21,024 nt of DNA, taken from assembly GCA_964369385.1 (NCBI GenBank), contig CAYJEY010000027.1, positions 1-21,024 of the forward strand, written 5' to 3'. The position numbers and the translations under genes are program-made. The notes beneath the pieces are model-generated. The model saw nothing but the letters and a program-made list of their open reading frames with translations. It was not told the origin of the DNA and made no database searches. This DNA is from CALVGQ01 sp964369385. Lineage in GTDB: Bacteria; Bacillota_I; Bacilli_A; Erysipelotrichales; Erysipelotrichaceae. Positions 14,069 through 21,024 of this stretch are shown here, in pieces (position 1 is the stretch's first letter; each line of letters begins with the position of its first letter).

Positions 14069-14497
14069 TTATGAAATAAAATACTGAAATACTTCTTCTT
14101 CACATGTGAATTGATCTAACCTTTGTGTGAACTTGCGACTAATAAATTTTTTTGCGATGAATTGAAATGCTTCTAAATGAGTATTACTTTCTTTAGAAGC
14201 CAATACAAATAGATACTTAACAGGATCATTTCTTTTGTGCCCAAAAACAATCGGTTGCTGAAAAATAGTAAGTCCGATGCAGTTTTCTATAACATCATCA
14301 CATGCTTGAGCATGAGCCAATGCAATTCCTTTAGCAATTACGATATAAGTTCCGTACTTCTCGATTGCTTCTAACATTTTAGTAATATAAGCAGATGAAA
14401 TTTTATTATGAGATAACAGTGGCTGTGCTGCAAAGATAATTGCAGAATCACGAGAAAATGGATGATTAGTAATTTGAATTAAATCTCTATCAATCAA
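14069..14497 (-). CDS. PTS EIIA component, fructose/mannitol-ascorbate type
   Basis: The protein (142 residues) is the first phosphoryl carrier of this PTS after HPr. The active His is in the family motif GIALAHAQACDDV (the GxAxPHA-like loop), His66 if counted from the upstream GTG at 14509. TTG at 14497 is preferred as the start because AGGTGG lies 8 nt upstream of it, whereas the in-frame GTG codons at 14509 and 14506 lie within that ribosome binding site. It heads the operon EIIA-EIIB-EIIC, and a TATAAT lies at about 14534-14539 on this strand without a clear -35. No PRD-type regulator, often encoded beside such systems, is in the window. Confidence 0.83.
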   Translation of the reverse strand: MIDRDLIQITNHPFSRDSAIIFAAQPLLSHNKISSAYITKMLEAIEKYGTYIVIAKGIALAHAQACDDVIENCIGLTIFQQPIVFGHKRNDPVKYLFVLASKESNTHLEAFQFIAKKFISRKFTQRLDQFTCEEEVFQYFIS

Positions 14498-14573
14498 GGA
14501 TTTCACCACCTTTCATATATTTATTTAATGTAATTATATAGTAAATAATAGAATAAATCATTAATTATACATT

Positions 14574-14601
14574 TAAAAAGCCTCATTTATTACTGAGGCT
14601 T
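14574..14601 (-). terminator. Terminator of the HD-GYP/GGDEF operon
   Basis: Read on the minus strand, AAGCCTCA (14601-14594) pairs with TGAGGCTT (14585-14578) and runs into T residues (14577-14574). The stop codon of the GGDEF gene lies in the loop. It separates this operon from the PTS operon downstream. Confidence 0.85.
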
Positions 14602-16317
14602 AACTCTATCATAAAAAGCTTGCTTGTTTGTATACATGTTTTTATCCGCTGTTTCAACTAAATCCTGAATATTAAATGTATGATTCGACCAAGCAGTACC
14701 AATGGAGACAAATAGATTATCTTCATTTTTAAACTTGTCATGAAGTTGTTGAATGAGGTGTTCGAATTGATGTTCACTTAAATCTTTTGTTAGAATAATG
14801 AATTCATCACCACCTACTCGAAAACTCATTCCTGGGAAAATATTTTTCAAGATAATAGCACATGTGCTAATCATCAAATCACCATATTTATGTCCATATG
14901 TATCATTAGCTTCTTTTAAACCATTAATATCAACAAAGGCAATACCTACTGACAAGGGCGAAGATGTTGCTAAGTTTTCTAATTCTAAATGATATGAATG
15001 ACGATTTTTTAAGCTAGTTAAATCATCGATGTAACTCATTCTTTTAAATTTGTTTAGCAAATAGAAGCGACAGTTATTTTTGTGGTTCTTATCTTTTGAG
15101 ATTGCTTTTGCGAATTCAAGACAAGAACCATAGCCGCAACTGAAGCAGTTAATGCGACGATCTTCCTCAGTAAGTTTACCGAGTTCAATAAAGACGTTTT
15201 CAATATTGTTGATTGTTTTTTGGAAGAGTACATCACTTTTATCTGTATAAGTACGTTGGTAATCTTCTAGTCGTAGTAATCCATCAAAATGATGAAGCAT
15301 TTCACGGGCAAGTTTTGGATTTTGTTGCAAGATATGTTGATTAATTTGGTGATCAATCGCATTCATGGATAGATTCTTATCAGTAGCAGTTCCAAGATTA
15401 CATCCATTACTACAATTTAGTGCATCTACAAGTAAAGGGACAGGATGATTATCCTGTAGATCTTTTTCATACTCATCAAGATATTTCTGTATATGAGTTA
15501 TTCCCTCAATATTTTTTATCCAAATTTTATCTCCTAAATAAAACTTTAAATTTTCTTTTAAACCACCAGGGCGAGGATATGCAAAACCATACGATAAATC
15601 TGAGTTATCATAGTGAGATTTAGGATAATTATCCAAGATGACTTTGTTTTTTTTAAGGTATTGATTAAGCATAGAAAAAGTAATGTTATAGTTGATGTTT
15701 CCATGGGTATTAATATCGTCATTCTCAATTTTTTTTCCAATACATGGGGATAAGAAAGCGATTTTACCATGCCATTTTTTTTGTTGCCTTAAATAAATAG
15801 CTAGACACTGAGCAGGGCTATGATAAGGAGATAAAAATGGGATGAGCGAAGGCTTAACTTTTTCAACATAATTCACAACCACAGGACATGGTTGTGATAT
15901 CATTGTAGAAATTCCTCCTTGTTCAATTGCACGAACATGTGCCCATGTGCAAATATCTGCGCCTAGCGATACATCTACAACTTTTTCTACGCCTAATGAT
16001 TTAAAGTAACCAATTAAGTGCTCCAACTCAGGGTAATTTGTATGTGCTGCTGGTGCAATAATCAAAGTCATAGGTATTCCACTTGCGAGGTCATCAAAAA
16101 AATCATCGCAATCATCAAAATAAGATCGAGCATTGTGGTCACATATGCTTAAGCATTCACCACAAGAAATGCACTTTCCTTCCTCAATAATGACTTTATT
16201 TGTATCGTTAATCCAAATCGCTTTGTCAGCTTTTGTAGGGCATACAAATATACATTTATTGCATCCAACGCAGTTTGATTCTTGGGTAAAAACGTAATTA
16301 ATTAGTGACCTTTTCAT
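14590..16317 (-). CDS. Iron-sulfur/[FeFe]-hydrogenase-like sensor fused to a GGDEF diguanylate cyclase
   Basis: The 575-residue protein has four parts. (1) Two ferredoxin [4Fe-4S] motifs, Cys16-19-22-26 and Cys49-52-55-59. (2) A [FeFe]-hydrogenase large-subunit-like domain, about 80-340, with Cys144 (SQPCPVV), Cys192 (LSPCIGKK) and Cys302/306 (NCSNGC) at the H-cluster ligand positions; the proton-relay Cys that precedes the first ligand in catalytic enzymes is Pro143. (3) A CFSCGYGSC iron-sulfur motif, Cys391-394-399, with Cys416. (4) A GGDEF domain, about 425-570, with DDLTSLKNR and an intact RVGGDEF (500-506), and no RxxD inhibitory site at the usual place. It should make cyclic di-GMP under control of a redox or H2 signal, in the cytoplasm. 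Sensory hydrogenases with PAS or phosphatase outputs are known; this GGDEF output is unusual to me. It follows the HD-GYP gene by 16 bp. Confidence 0.88.
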   Translation of the reverse strand: MKRSLINYVFTQESNCVGCNKCIFVCPTKADKAIWINDTNKVIIEEGKCISCGECLSICDHNARSYFDDCDDFFDDLASGIPMTLIIAPAAHTNYPELEHLIGYFKSLGVEKVVDVSLGADICTWAHVRAIEQGGISTMISQPCPVVVNYVEKVKPSLIPFLSPYHSPAQCLAIYLRQQKKWHGKIAFLSPCIGKKIENDDINTHGNINYNITFSMLNQYLKKNKVILDNYPKSHYDNSDLSYGFAYPRPGGLKENLKFYLGDKIWIKNIEGITHIQKYLDEYEKDLQDNHPVPLLVDALNCSNGCNLGTATDKNLSMNAIDHQINQHILQQNPKLAREMLHHFDGLLRLEDYQRTYTDKSDVLFQKTINNIENVFIELGKLTEEDRRINCFSCGYGSCLEFAKAISKDKNHKNNCRFYLLNKFKRMSYIDDLTSLKNRHSYHLELENLATSSPLSVGIAFVDINGLKEANDTYGHKYGDLMISTCAIILKNIFPGMSFRVGGDEFIILTKDLSEHQFEHLIQQLHDKFKNEDNLFVSIGTAWSNHTFNIQDLVETADKNMYTNKQAFYDRVKPQ

Positions 16318-16333
16318 AACGACCTCCTGCTTA

Positions 16334-18262
16334 TTATTTGGTTTCAGAGCATGGTGAGCTCATGTATGAATCTAGGTTTTCCTGATGAAAACAATCATAA
16401 TAAGTATCAAAGCGCACTACCTCTAACTTATGAATAATCGCATGTCGTAAATCTTCATCTTCCGTCAGTAGTTTCGTGATAACTGGATTGTATTTGGAAC
16501 CTGCATGTTGTGAAAGCTCTTGAATGACTTTATTTAAATCTTTGCCGTGAGCATAGCTTCTTCCGATGATATCTGTGGCAGCGTCCAATGCATCCGCGAT
16601 ACTAACGATGTCAATAATGCATTTAACTTTGGAATTGTAATTATCGAAGTTAAATGGATAACCACTTTCTCCATCGAAGCTACGGTGGTGACCTGCAGCA
16701 ACATGAGAATAATATTCAAATTTCTCGTTTTCTGATAAAAAATCATGACGGATTTCCGACTCTGTAGTTTCGTTGTATTTGAAGTGAATTGAAAACATAA
16801 ACGCTTTTGATGCATGATCTTTAATCATGATAAATTCTTTATCAGTTAATCTTCGGATATACATTGAAATCATATGGGCATAAGTTATTTTCCCCATGTC
16901 ATGGAGTAAGCTAGAACGCCATATAAAGTTTGAGATTTTTGTGCGATTTCGATAAACATCCGCTACGCTATGTATATTGGGCAAAGTTAGAAAATATTCA
17001 GGATTCGATTCAAGTAAGGCTTCGTATATACATAATGAAATATTTCCAACCATTACAGAGTGGACAAATGTTGGCTTATGCCTAAATACAGTAAGTGATA
17101 AAATAATTCTAAAGAATTCAAGGTTATTAAAAACATAGCCAGACCCTACAGCAAAATCATTAAAGTTAGAAGTTACAAAATTTTGAGGTACATCAGTAGG
17201 GACATTTCGCATAAATGTAAAAACATCTTCTTGTATAGCATTGAGTAAGCTAGGTGTATTGTATTTAGAAGTTTCAGTATCGTTAGAGTTCAAATAAAAT
17301 AGAAACAATCCGGAAATGTGTAGTTTCATAAATATGTTATCTAGCGTATATTCATCAGTTGAGTTTTGATAGATGTCATACAAAGAAGTTAAAAATTCAT
17401 CAAAGGAGATGAGTCCATTGTAATATTGTGCAGCCTTATAAAAATAAAGGGGACGAATGTTACTGCGGACATAATGGTTTGACGTATAAGTATTTAACTT
17501 TGTGTGATCGTAGTATTCCTTAGCAGCTGACAACAATTCTGGAAGGTACTTTTTAATGTCTTCACTTTTTGGATGTGAGCGTAGATAAGTAAGGCATGAA
17601 GAACAGATGTTTTCTTTTACGTTAAAATAGTAACGATCCCACGCAAACTCTGGATCATGTAATTGTGCTACATTTTTCCAAAAATCTAAAGCTCTGTGAA
17701 CTCTTTGAAAAAAAAGGTCGATATCTTCATTGTTTAAGCTGATGTAACTATTGCCATAAGCGCGATTGATGATTTGACGGATTTCATCACTATAATTTAC
17801 GTAGTTTACACTATATGAAATGATTTCATCAAAGTGTTGATTGATTTCTTCAAGAAATAATTCTTTGCTTAAGAAAAACAAAGTAAGCGCAGAAAAAAAT
17901 AAATTTTTTATATATAATTCTTCATTGTTTGAGTATTTTGCGTATTGTACAACAGCATAACGTAACTCATAGGCCAATCCAATGTCTAGATGATTTGTAT
18001 ATGATGATAGTTTTTCAGCCATACTTTCAAATTCCAAAGCATGCTCAAGTGTTAATGTATGAGGATTTTCTAAAAAAGGAGTGATGTTTTCTGCAATGAG
18101 TAGATTAGTTTCAGTAATCAGACCTCTTATCTCTGCTCCTCTTTTTGATAGTACCTCTTTAATATTATCTCTAGTTATTCCTGTTGAATCGGAAAATTGC
18201 TTTTGAGCAAGGAGGGAAAAGTTAATCTCATTTTCATAAATCTTATGGCTAAAACTATTCAT
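16334..18262 (-). CDS. HD-GYP-type phosphodiesterase with a large unknown N-terminal region
   Basis: The 642-residue protein has a long helical N-terminal region (about 1-390) that I do not recognise and that lacks membrane segments, followed by an HD-GYP-like domain. Visible catalytic elements: HSVMVGN near residue 402, SLLHDMGKI with His454-Asp455, DHASKAF (His483), AGHHRSFDGESGYP with His525-526 and GYP at 534-536, and IADALDA with Asp557, then the family tail RSYAHGKDLNKVIQEL. HD-GYP enzymes hydrolyse cyclic di-GMP, so this would oppose the GGDEF protein encoded next to it. The start is the ATG at 18262 with AGGAGG 7 nt upstream; the open frame extends to 18328 without support. Promoter: TTGTCA and TATAAA with 16 nt spacing, facing away from psuK. 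The signal sensed by the N-terminal part is unknown. Confidence 0.87.
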   Translation of the reverse strand: MNSFSHKIYENEINFSLLAQKQFSDSTGITRDNIKEVLSKRGAEIRGLITETNLLIAENITPFLENPHTLTLEHALEFESMAEKLSSYTNHLDIGLAYELRYAVVQYAKYSNNEELYIKNLFFSALTLFFLSKELFLEEINQHFDEIISYSVNYVNYSDEIRQIINRAYGNSYISLNNEDIDLFFQRVHRALDFWKNVAQLHDPEFAWDRYYFNVKENICSSCLTYLRSHPKSEDIKKYLPELLSAAKEYYDHTKLNTYTSNHYVRSNIRPLYFYKAAQYYNGLISFDEFLTSLYDIYQNSTDEYTLDNIFMKLHISGLFLFYLNSNDTETSKYNTPSLLNAIQEDVFTFMRNVPTDVPQNFVTSNFNDFAVGSGYVFNNLEFFRIILSLTVFRHKPTFVHSVMVGNISLCIYEALLESNPEYFLTLPNIHSVADVYRNRTKISNFIWRSSLLHDMGKITYAHMISMYIRRLTDKEFIMIKDHASKAFMFSIHFKYNETTESEIRHDFLSENEKFEYYSHVAAGHHRSFDGESGYPFNFDNYNSKVKCIIDIVSIADALDAATDIIGRSYAHGKDLNKVIQELSQHAGSKYNPVITKLLTEDEDLRHAIIHKLEVVRFDTYYDCFHQENLDSYMSSPCSETK

Positions 18263-18316
18263 TTTTCTTCCTCCTTTTCTTAATAAAAGTTTAGTCGATA
18301 TTAACGCAAAAGTCAA

Positions 18317-18344
18317 TTTATACAACATGAAATCAACTTGACAA
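18317..18344 (-). promoter_or_regulatory. Promoter of the HD-GYP/GGDEF operon
   Basis: On the minus strand, TTGTCA (18344-18339) and TATAAA (18322-18317) are spaced by 16 nt. Its -35 overlaps the -35 of the divergent psuK promoter by five bases. Confidence 0.65.
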
Positions 18345-18366
18345 CAATGACTTAAAATAGTATTCT
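18338..18366 (+). promoter_or_regulatory. Promoter of psuK-psuG
   Basis: A perfect TTGACA (18338-18343) and TATTCT (18361-18366) are separated by exactly 17 nt. The ribosome binding site GGAGGAGG follows about 30 nt after the predicted start. Confidence 0.82.
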
Positions 18367-18413
18367 TTATGTATGTTTAGTTCATAAGCAAATGTTTAGG
18401 AAGGAGGAGGAAA

Positions 18414-19514
18414 ATGACAGAAAGAGAAAGAGAGATTTATACGATTATTGAGAAAAATCCAATGATTGAACAAAGTGAAATCGCTAAGAAACTCAAGATA
18501 TCAAGAAGTGCTGTAGCTGTGCATATTACGAATATGCAAAAAAAGGGTTTTATCCTTGGAAGAGCATATGTGACAAAAGCAGTGGATTATGTTGTGGGAA
18601 TTGGCGCAGCAAATGTAGATATTCATGGACATTCGAAGCAAATGATTCGATTACGAGATAGTAACCCAGGGCACATGGAAACATCAGTAGGTGGAGTAAC
18701 GCGTAATATTTGTGATAATGCTGCACGACTTGGTGTCGAAATGAAGTTGATTAGTGCGTTTGGAGATGATGCATTTGCAGATAAAATTATGAAAAGTTGT
18801 GACGAGGTTGGGATTGATGCGAGCCACAGTCTAATTCTTGAGGGGCATAGTTCATCGATGTATCTATCAATACTTGATGAAAAAAGAGATATGTATGTTG
18901 CTATGTCAGATATGGAAGTGTTACAGAAATTAAATACAGAGTTTCTTCAAAGCAAAAACATAGTAATTAGTTCTGCAAAAATGATAGTATGTGACGCTTG
19001 TCTTCCGCTTGAAGTGTTAGAGCATCTTGTACATGCCTATGGGCATCGCATTCCAATTTTAATTGATCCTGTTTCGTGTGCGTATTCAGAAAAAATTAAA
19101 TCAATGATTGGAAAATTTGCTGCAGTAAAGCCGAACTTAATGGAACTTGAAATACTTAGTGGCATCAAGATAGAAAATGATGATGATTTGCACCAAGCAA
19201 CACTCAAGTTAATTGAGCAAGGAGTACACCATGTTTATGTGAGTCTTGGAGAACGAGGATGCTTTTATATGAATGAGACCCGATTAGGCCAGTTAAGAGC
19301 GTTAAAACCACTTGAAAACATGATGAATGCGACGGGCGGGGGAGATGCTTTCATGGGAGCGATAGTTTATTCGATGATGAATGAATTGAGTGTGGAGCAA
19401 ACATTAGATTATGCTCTTAGTGCAGGTATTGCAGCTGTTAGTTATGAAGGAACAATTAATCCACAAATGAGTATTGGTTGTTTAGAAAAAATATTGGAGG
19501 AAAATAGAAAATGA
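18414..19514 (+). CDS. psuK: Pseudouridine kinase of the PfkB family with an N-terminal winged helix
   Basis: The 366-residue protein joins a DNA-binding helix-turn-helix (about 1-52; QSEIAKKLKISRSAVAVHIT) to a PfkB-family kinase (about 58-366). Kinase motifs: GIGAANVDIHG at the start of the fold, GGVTRNICDNAARLG in the substrate region, VKPNLMELE, and NATGGGDAFMGA with the catalytic Asp311. PsuK phosphorylates pseudouridine to pseudouridine 5'-phosphate. The neighbour psuG, overlapping by 4 bp (ATGA), supports this specificity over ribokinase or adenosine kinase. The HTH suggests the enzyme may also bind DNA, perhaps at the adjacent divergent promoter region. GGAGGAGG precedes the ATG. No pseudouridine transporter gene is in the window. 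Confidence 0.9.
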   Translation: MTEREREIYTIIEKNPMIEQSEIAKKLKISRSAVAVHITNMQKKGFILGRAYVTKAVDYVVGIGAANVDIHGHSKQMIRLRDSNPGHMETSVGGVTRNICDNAARLGVEMKLISAFGDDAFADKIMKSCDEVGIDASHSLILEGHSSSMYLSILDEKRDMYVAMSDMEVLQKLNTEFLQSKNIVISSAKMIVCDACLPLEVLEHLVHAYGHRIPILIDPVSCAYSEKIKSMIGKFAAVKPNLMELEILSGIKIENDDDLHQATLKLIEQGVHHVYVSLGERGCFYMNETRLGQLRALKPLENMMNATGGGDAFMGAIVYSMMNELSVEQTLDYALSAGIAAVSYEGTINPQMSIGCLEKILEENRK

Positions 19515-20431
19515 ATTTAGCGAAATATTTAGATGTAACACCAGAAATTAGCGAAGCGCTAGCTAGCAATGTACCAGTGGTAGCTTTAGAGAGTACGATC
19601 CTAAGCCATGGTATGCCTTATCCAGAAAATTTAGAGTTTGCCTATGAAGTAGAGAAAATTGTAAGAAGTTATGGTGCTGTACCAGCAACTACGGCGATTA
19701 TCAATGGTAAATGCAAAGTTGGATTAACAAATGAAGAACTAGAAATGATGTGTAAAGATAGTTCAATTGGTAAAGTTAGCCGAAGAGACATCGCGGTGTA
19801 TGTTGCTACAAATAAAAATGGAGCAACAACGGTTGCTTCTACAATGATGATTGCGGCAATGACAAACATCCCGGTATTTGCGACAGGTGGAATCGGTGGT
19901 GTTCATCGAGGAGCGCAAGAAACAATGGATATCAGTGCAGATTTGCAAGAATTAGCAAATACACCAGTAGCAGTAGTTGGGGCAGGTGCTAAATCGATAC
20001 TTGACCTTGGATTGACATTAGAGTATTTAGAAACAATGGGAGTTCCTGTCATTGGATTAAATACAGAAGATTTCCCTGCTTTCTATTCTAGAAAAAGTGG
20101 ATTTAAAGTAGATTATAATGCAGATAGTGAAGCGACAATCGCTAAAATTCTTCATACAAAGTGGGATTTAGGACTTAAAGGTGGGGCGCTTGTTGGAAAC
20201 CCGATTCCTGAACAATATGAAATTAATTATGAGGAGATGGATGTAGTTATAAAAGAAGCTTTAGTAAAAGCTGATGAAGCGGGAATTCGTGGAAAAGATA
20301 CTACGCCATTCTTATTGAAATACATCAAAGATGCAACAAAGGGGCACTCTCTTGCATCTAACTTACAACTTGCATACAATAATGCTCATGTGGCATCAAA
20401 GATTGCTGTTGAACTTGCAAAACTAAAATAA
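19511..20431 (+). CDS. psuG: Pseudouridine-5'-phosphate glycosidase
   Basis: The 306-residue enzyme splits the C-C bond of pseudouridine 5'-phosphate to uracil and ribose 5-phosphate; it is metal-dependent. Family strings are strong throughout: VVALESTILSHGMPYPEN, GAVPATTAIINGK, KVSRRDIAVYVA, GATTVASTMMIA, VFATGGIGGVHRGA and the Lys-containing VVGAGAKSILDLGLTLEYLET, then GLNTEDFPAFYSRKSG and NPIPEQYEI. The length is typical. It overlaps psuK by 4 bp, and the pair forms a complete two-step salvage route that returns uracil and ribose phosphate from turned-over RNA. A bidirectional terminator follows. Confidence 0.97.
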   Translation: MNLAKYLDVTPEISEALASNVPVVALESTILSHGMPYPENLEFAYEVEKIVRSYGAVPATTAIINGKCKVGLTNEELEMMCKDSSIGKVSRRDIAVYVATNKNGATTVASTMMIAAMTNIPVFATGGIGGVHRGAQETMDISADLQELANTPVAVVGAGAKSILDLGLTLEYLETMGVPVIGLNTEDFPAFYSRKSGFKVDYNADSEATIAKILHTKWDLGLKGGALVGNPIPEQYEINYEEMDVVIKEALVKADEAGIRGKDTTPFLLKYIKDATKGHSLASNLQLAYNNAHVASKIAVELAKLK

Positions 20432-20436
20432 AAAAG

Positions 20437-20482
20437 AAAACATCTGAAATTTCTTAGATTAGAAAAATCAGATGTTTTTTTT
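20437..20482. terminator. Bidirectional terminator after psuG
   Basis: AAAACATCTGA (20437-20447) pairs with TCAGATGTTTT (20468-20478), an 11-bp stem; a smaller inner pairing TTTCT/AGAAA extends it. A and T runs flank both sides, so it can also end the minus-strand gene at 20481-20720. Confidence 0.88.
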
Positions 20483-20720
20483 ATTGTTCAGGTGTTTGTG
20501 TTGATGATTGAACTTGCGATTGCTCATATGCTTGTGCGCGCTTAGCTTCTTGACGATTTGCTACAAGATAGAAAACTAAGGAAATTGCTAGCAAAGCCAA
20601 CCCTGTAGCGGCGCTATCGGATTGATTCATTGAACCTGCTCCGCGAAGCGTGAATCCAAAGCTTGGACCAATAATTAAAATTAATCCACCAAATAAAAAA
20701 TACTTACTCCAACTTTTCAT
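20481..20720 (-). CDS. Small two-helix membrane protein of unknown function
   Basis: This 79-residue protein is not recognised. It has a hydrophobic segment at about 7-23 (YFLFGGLILIIGPSFGF), a short loop, a second one at about 39-54 (GLALLAISLVFYLVA) and a polar Gln- and Ser-rich tail, so it is probably a membrane hairpin. The start ATG read from 20720 has a GGGGG string 8-12 nt upstream. It stands alone between the tRNA pair and psuG, convergent with psuG. Codon use looks like that of neighbouring genes and a matching terminator lies at the stop codon, so it is likely real. Confidence 0.65.
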   Translation of the reverse strand: MKSWSKYFLFGGLILIIGPSFGFTLRGAGSMNQSDSAATGLALLAISLVFYLVANRQEAKRAQAYEQSQVQSSTQTPEQ

Positions 20721-20840
20721 ATTTATATCCCCCTAAAAAGTATACAAAAATTATTCTACACTATTTATGTTGTATTTGGCAACTCATGTGAATCATGTAA
20801 TTATAAATGTAGTTTAATCAAATTTTAAAAATTATTGTAC

Positions 20841-20863
20841 AAAAAAAGTGACCTAAGTCACTT
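20841..20863 (-). terminator. Terminator of the tRNA transcript
   Basis: Read on the minus strand, AAGTGAC (20863-20857), loop TTAG and GTCACTT (20852-20846) form a perfect stem running into more T. It lies 13 bp after the tRNA-Ala 3' end. Confidence 0.88.
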
Positions 20864-20875
20864 GCTTTGAATAAA

Positions 20876-20951
20876 TGGTGGAGCATAGCGGGATCGAACC
20901 GCTGACCTCCTGCGTGCAAGGCAGGCGCTCTCCCAGCTGAGCTAATACCCC
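20876..20951 (-). tRNA. tRNA-Ala (anticodon UGC)
   Basis: The 76-nt cloverleaf includes an encoded CCA (20878-20876). The acceptor stem GGGGTAT/ATGCTCC contains the G3-U70 pair that marks alanine tRNAs. The D arm AGCTCAGCTGGGAGAGC, the anticodon stem CCTGC/GCAGG around CTTGCAC (anticodon TGC) and the T arm with GGTTCGATCC are all present. It follows tRNA-Ile by 19 nt on the same transcript. Confidence 0.97.
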
Positions 20952-20970
20952 ATATATTTATTTTATTCAA

Positions 20971-21024
20971 TGGTGGGCCTGAATGGACTCGAACCAACGA
21001 CCTCACCCTTATCAGGGGTGCGCT
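20971..21024 (-). tRNA. tRNA-Ile (anticodon GAU), 5' part beyond the window
   Basis: The 3' 54 nt are visible, with an encoded CCA (20973-20971), a T arm containing GGTTCGAGTCC and the anticodon arm CACCC-CTGATAA-GGGTG with anticodon GAT. The D arm and acceptor 5' strand lie outside the window. An Ile-Ala tRNA pair in this order is typical of rRNA operons and tRNA clusters, so an rRNA or tRNA cluster may lie just to the right. Confidence 0.93.

Noticed and set aside
14510..14573. Full promoter for the PTS operon
   Set aside because: A TATAAT is present on the minus strand, but no convincing -35 at the right distance and no cre-like site could be found, so it was not listed separately.
18263..18328. 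N-terminal extension of the HD-GYP protein
   Set aside because: The region holds the ribosome binding site AGGAGG for the ATG at 18262 and the -10 of the promoter, so it is not translated.
20481..20720. Possibility that the 79-residue gene is a shadow frame
   Set aside because: No gene lies on the other strand, it has a purine-rich site before the ATG, a matching terminator and a sensible two-helix protein, so it was kept as a gene.
20818..21006. Minus-strand open frame of 62 residues across the tRNA pair
   Set aside because: It is the translation of two tRNA genes and their terminator.
1..21024. CRISPR arrays, insertion sequences, integrase or phage genes
   Set aside because: No regularly spaced repeats, transposase or integrase motifs were seen. 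The only long direct repeat found is the 37-bp terminator pair.

Overview
The window looks like a chromosomal segment of a low-GC, Gram-positive-type (Bacillota) bacterium. The evidence is the AT-rich codon use, strong AGGAGG-type ribosome binding sites, many U-tract hairpin terminators, an FMN riboswitch, the ecfA1-ecfA2-ecfT-truA-rplM-rpsI order and a PTS cassette. The mix of genes (ECF transport, [FeFe]-hydrogenase-like sensor, pseudouridine catabolism, orphan pilin) would suit an anaerobic lineage such as Erysipelotrichia or Clostridia; that placement is inference.

Layout. 1-1763: a YrrM/TrmR-type tRNA methyltransferase gene and an unrecognised membrane-anchored acidic protein. 1811-6250: a promoter, an FMN riboswitch with a terminator platform, the whole energy module of an ECF vitamin transporter, truA, then a separate promoter with an L13-type leader driving rplM-rpsI. 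6217-7686: an island bounded by two identical 37-bp copies of the rpsI terminator, holding the decayed C-terminal part of a Fic-family gene and an HD-domain hydrolase gene. 7747-9775: a two-gene dehydrogenase operon (MDR type plus Gfo/Idh/MocA type). 9789-12459: three envelope genes (an unknown membrane protein, an orphan type IV pilin-like protein, an unknown multi-spanning protein). 12467-14497 (minus): an ascorbate-type PTS EIIA-EIIB-EIIC operon. 14576-18262 (minus): a two-gene operon for an HD-GYP-type phosphodiesterase and a multidomain iron-sulfur/[FeFe]-hydrogenase-like protein fused to a GGDEF diguanylate cyclase. 18338-20482: the divergent psuK-psuG pseudouridine operon. 20481-21024 (minus): a small membrane protein gene and a tRNA-Ile/tRNA-Ala pair.

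The most striking part is 14590-18262. One operon appears to encode both a maker and a breaker of cyclic di-GMP. The maker carries two ferredoxin clusters, an H-cluster-like domain with the four cluster cysteines but without the proton-relay cysteine, and a further CxxCGYGxC iron-sulfur motif. This reads as a redox- or H2-responsive second-messenger switch. Its promoter lies back to back with that of the pseudouridine operon, with overlapping -35 elements. The second notable point is an FMN riboswitch placed in front of a shared ECF energy module with no S-component gene next to it.
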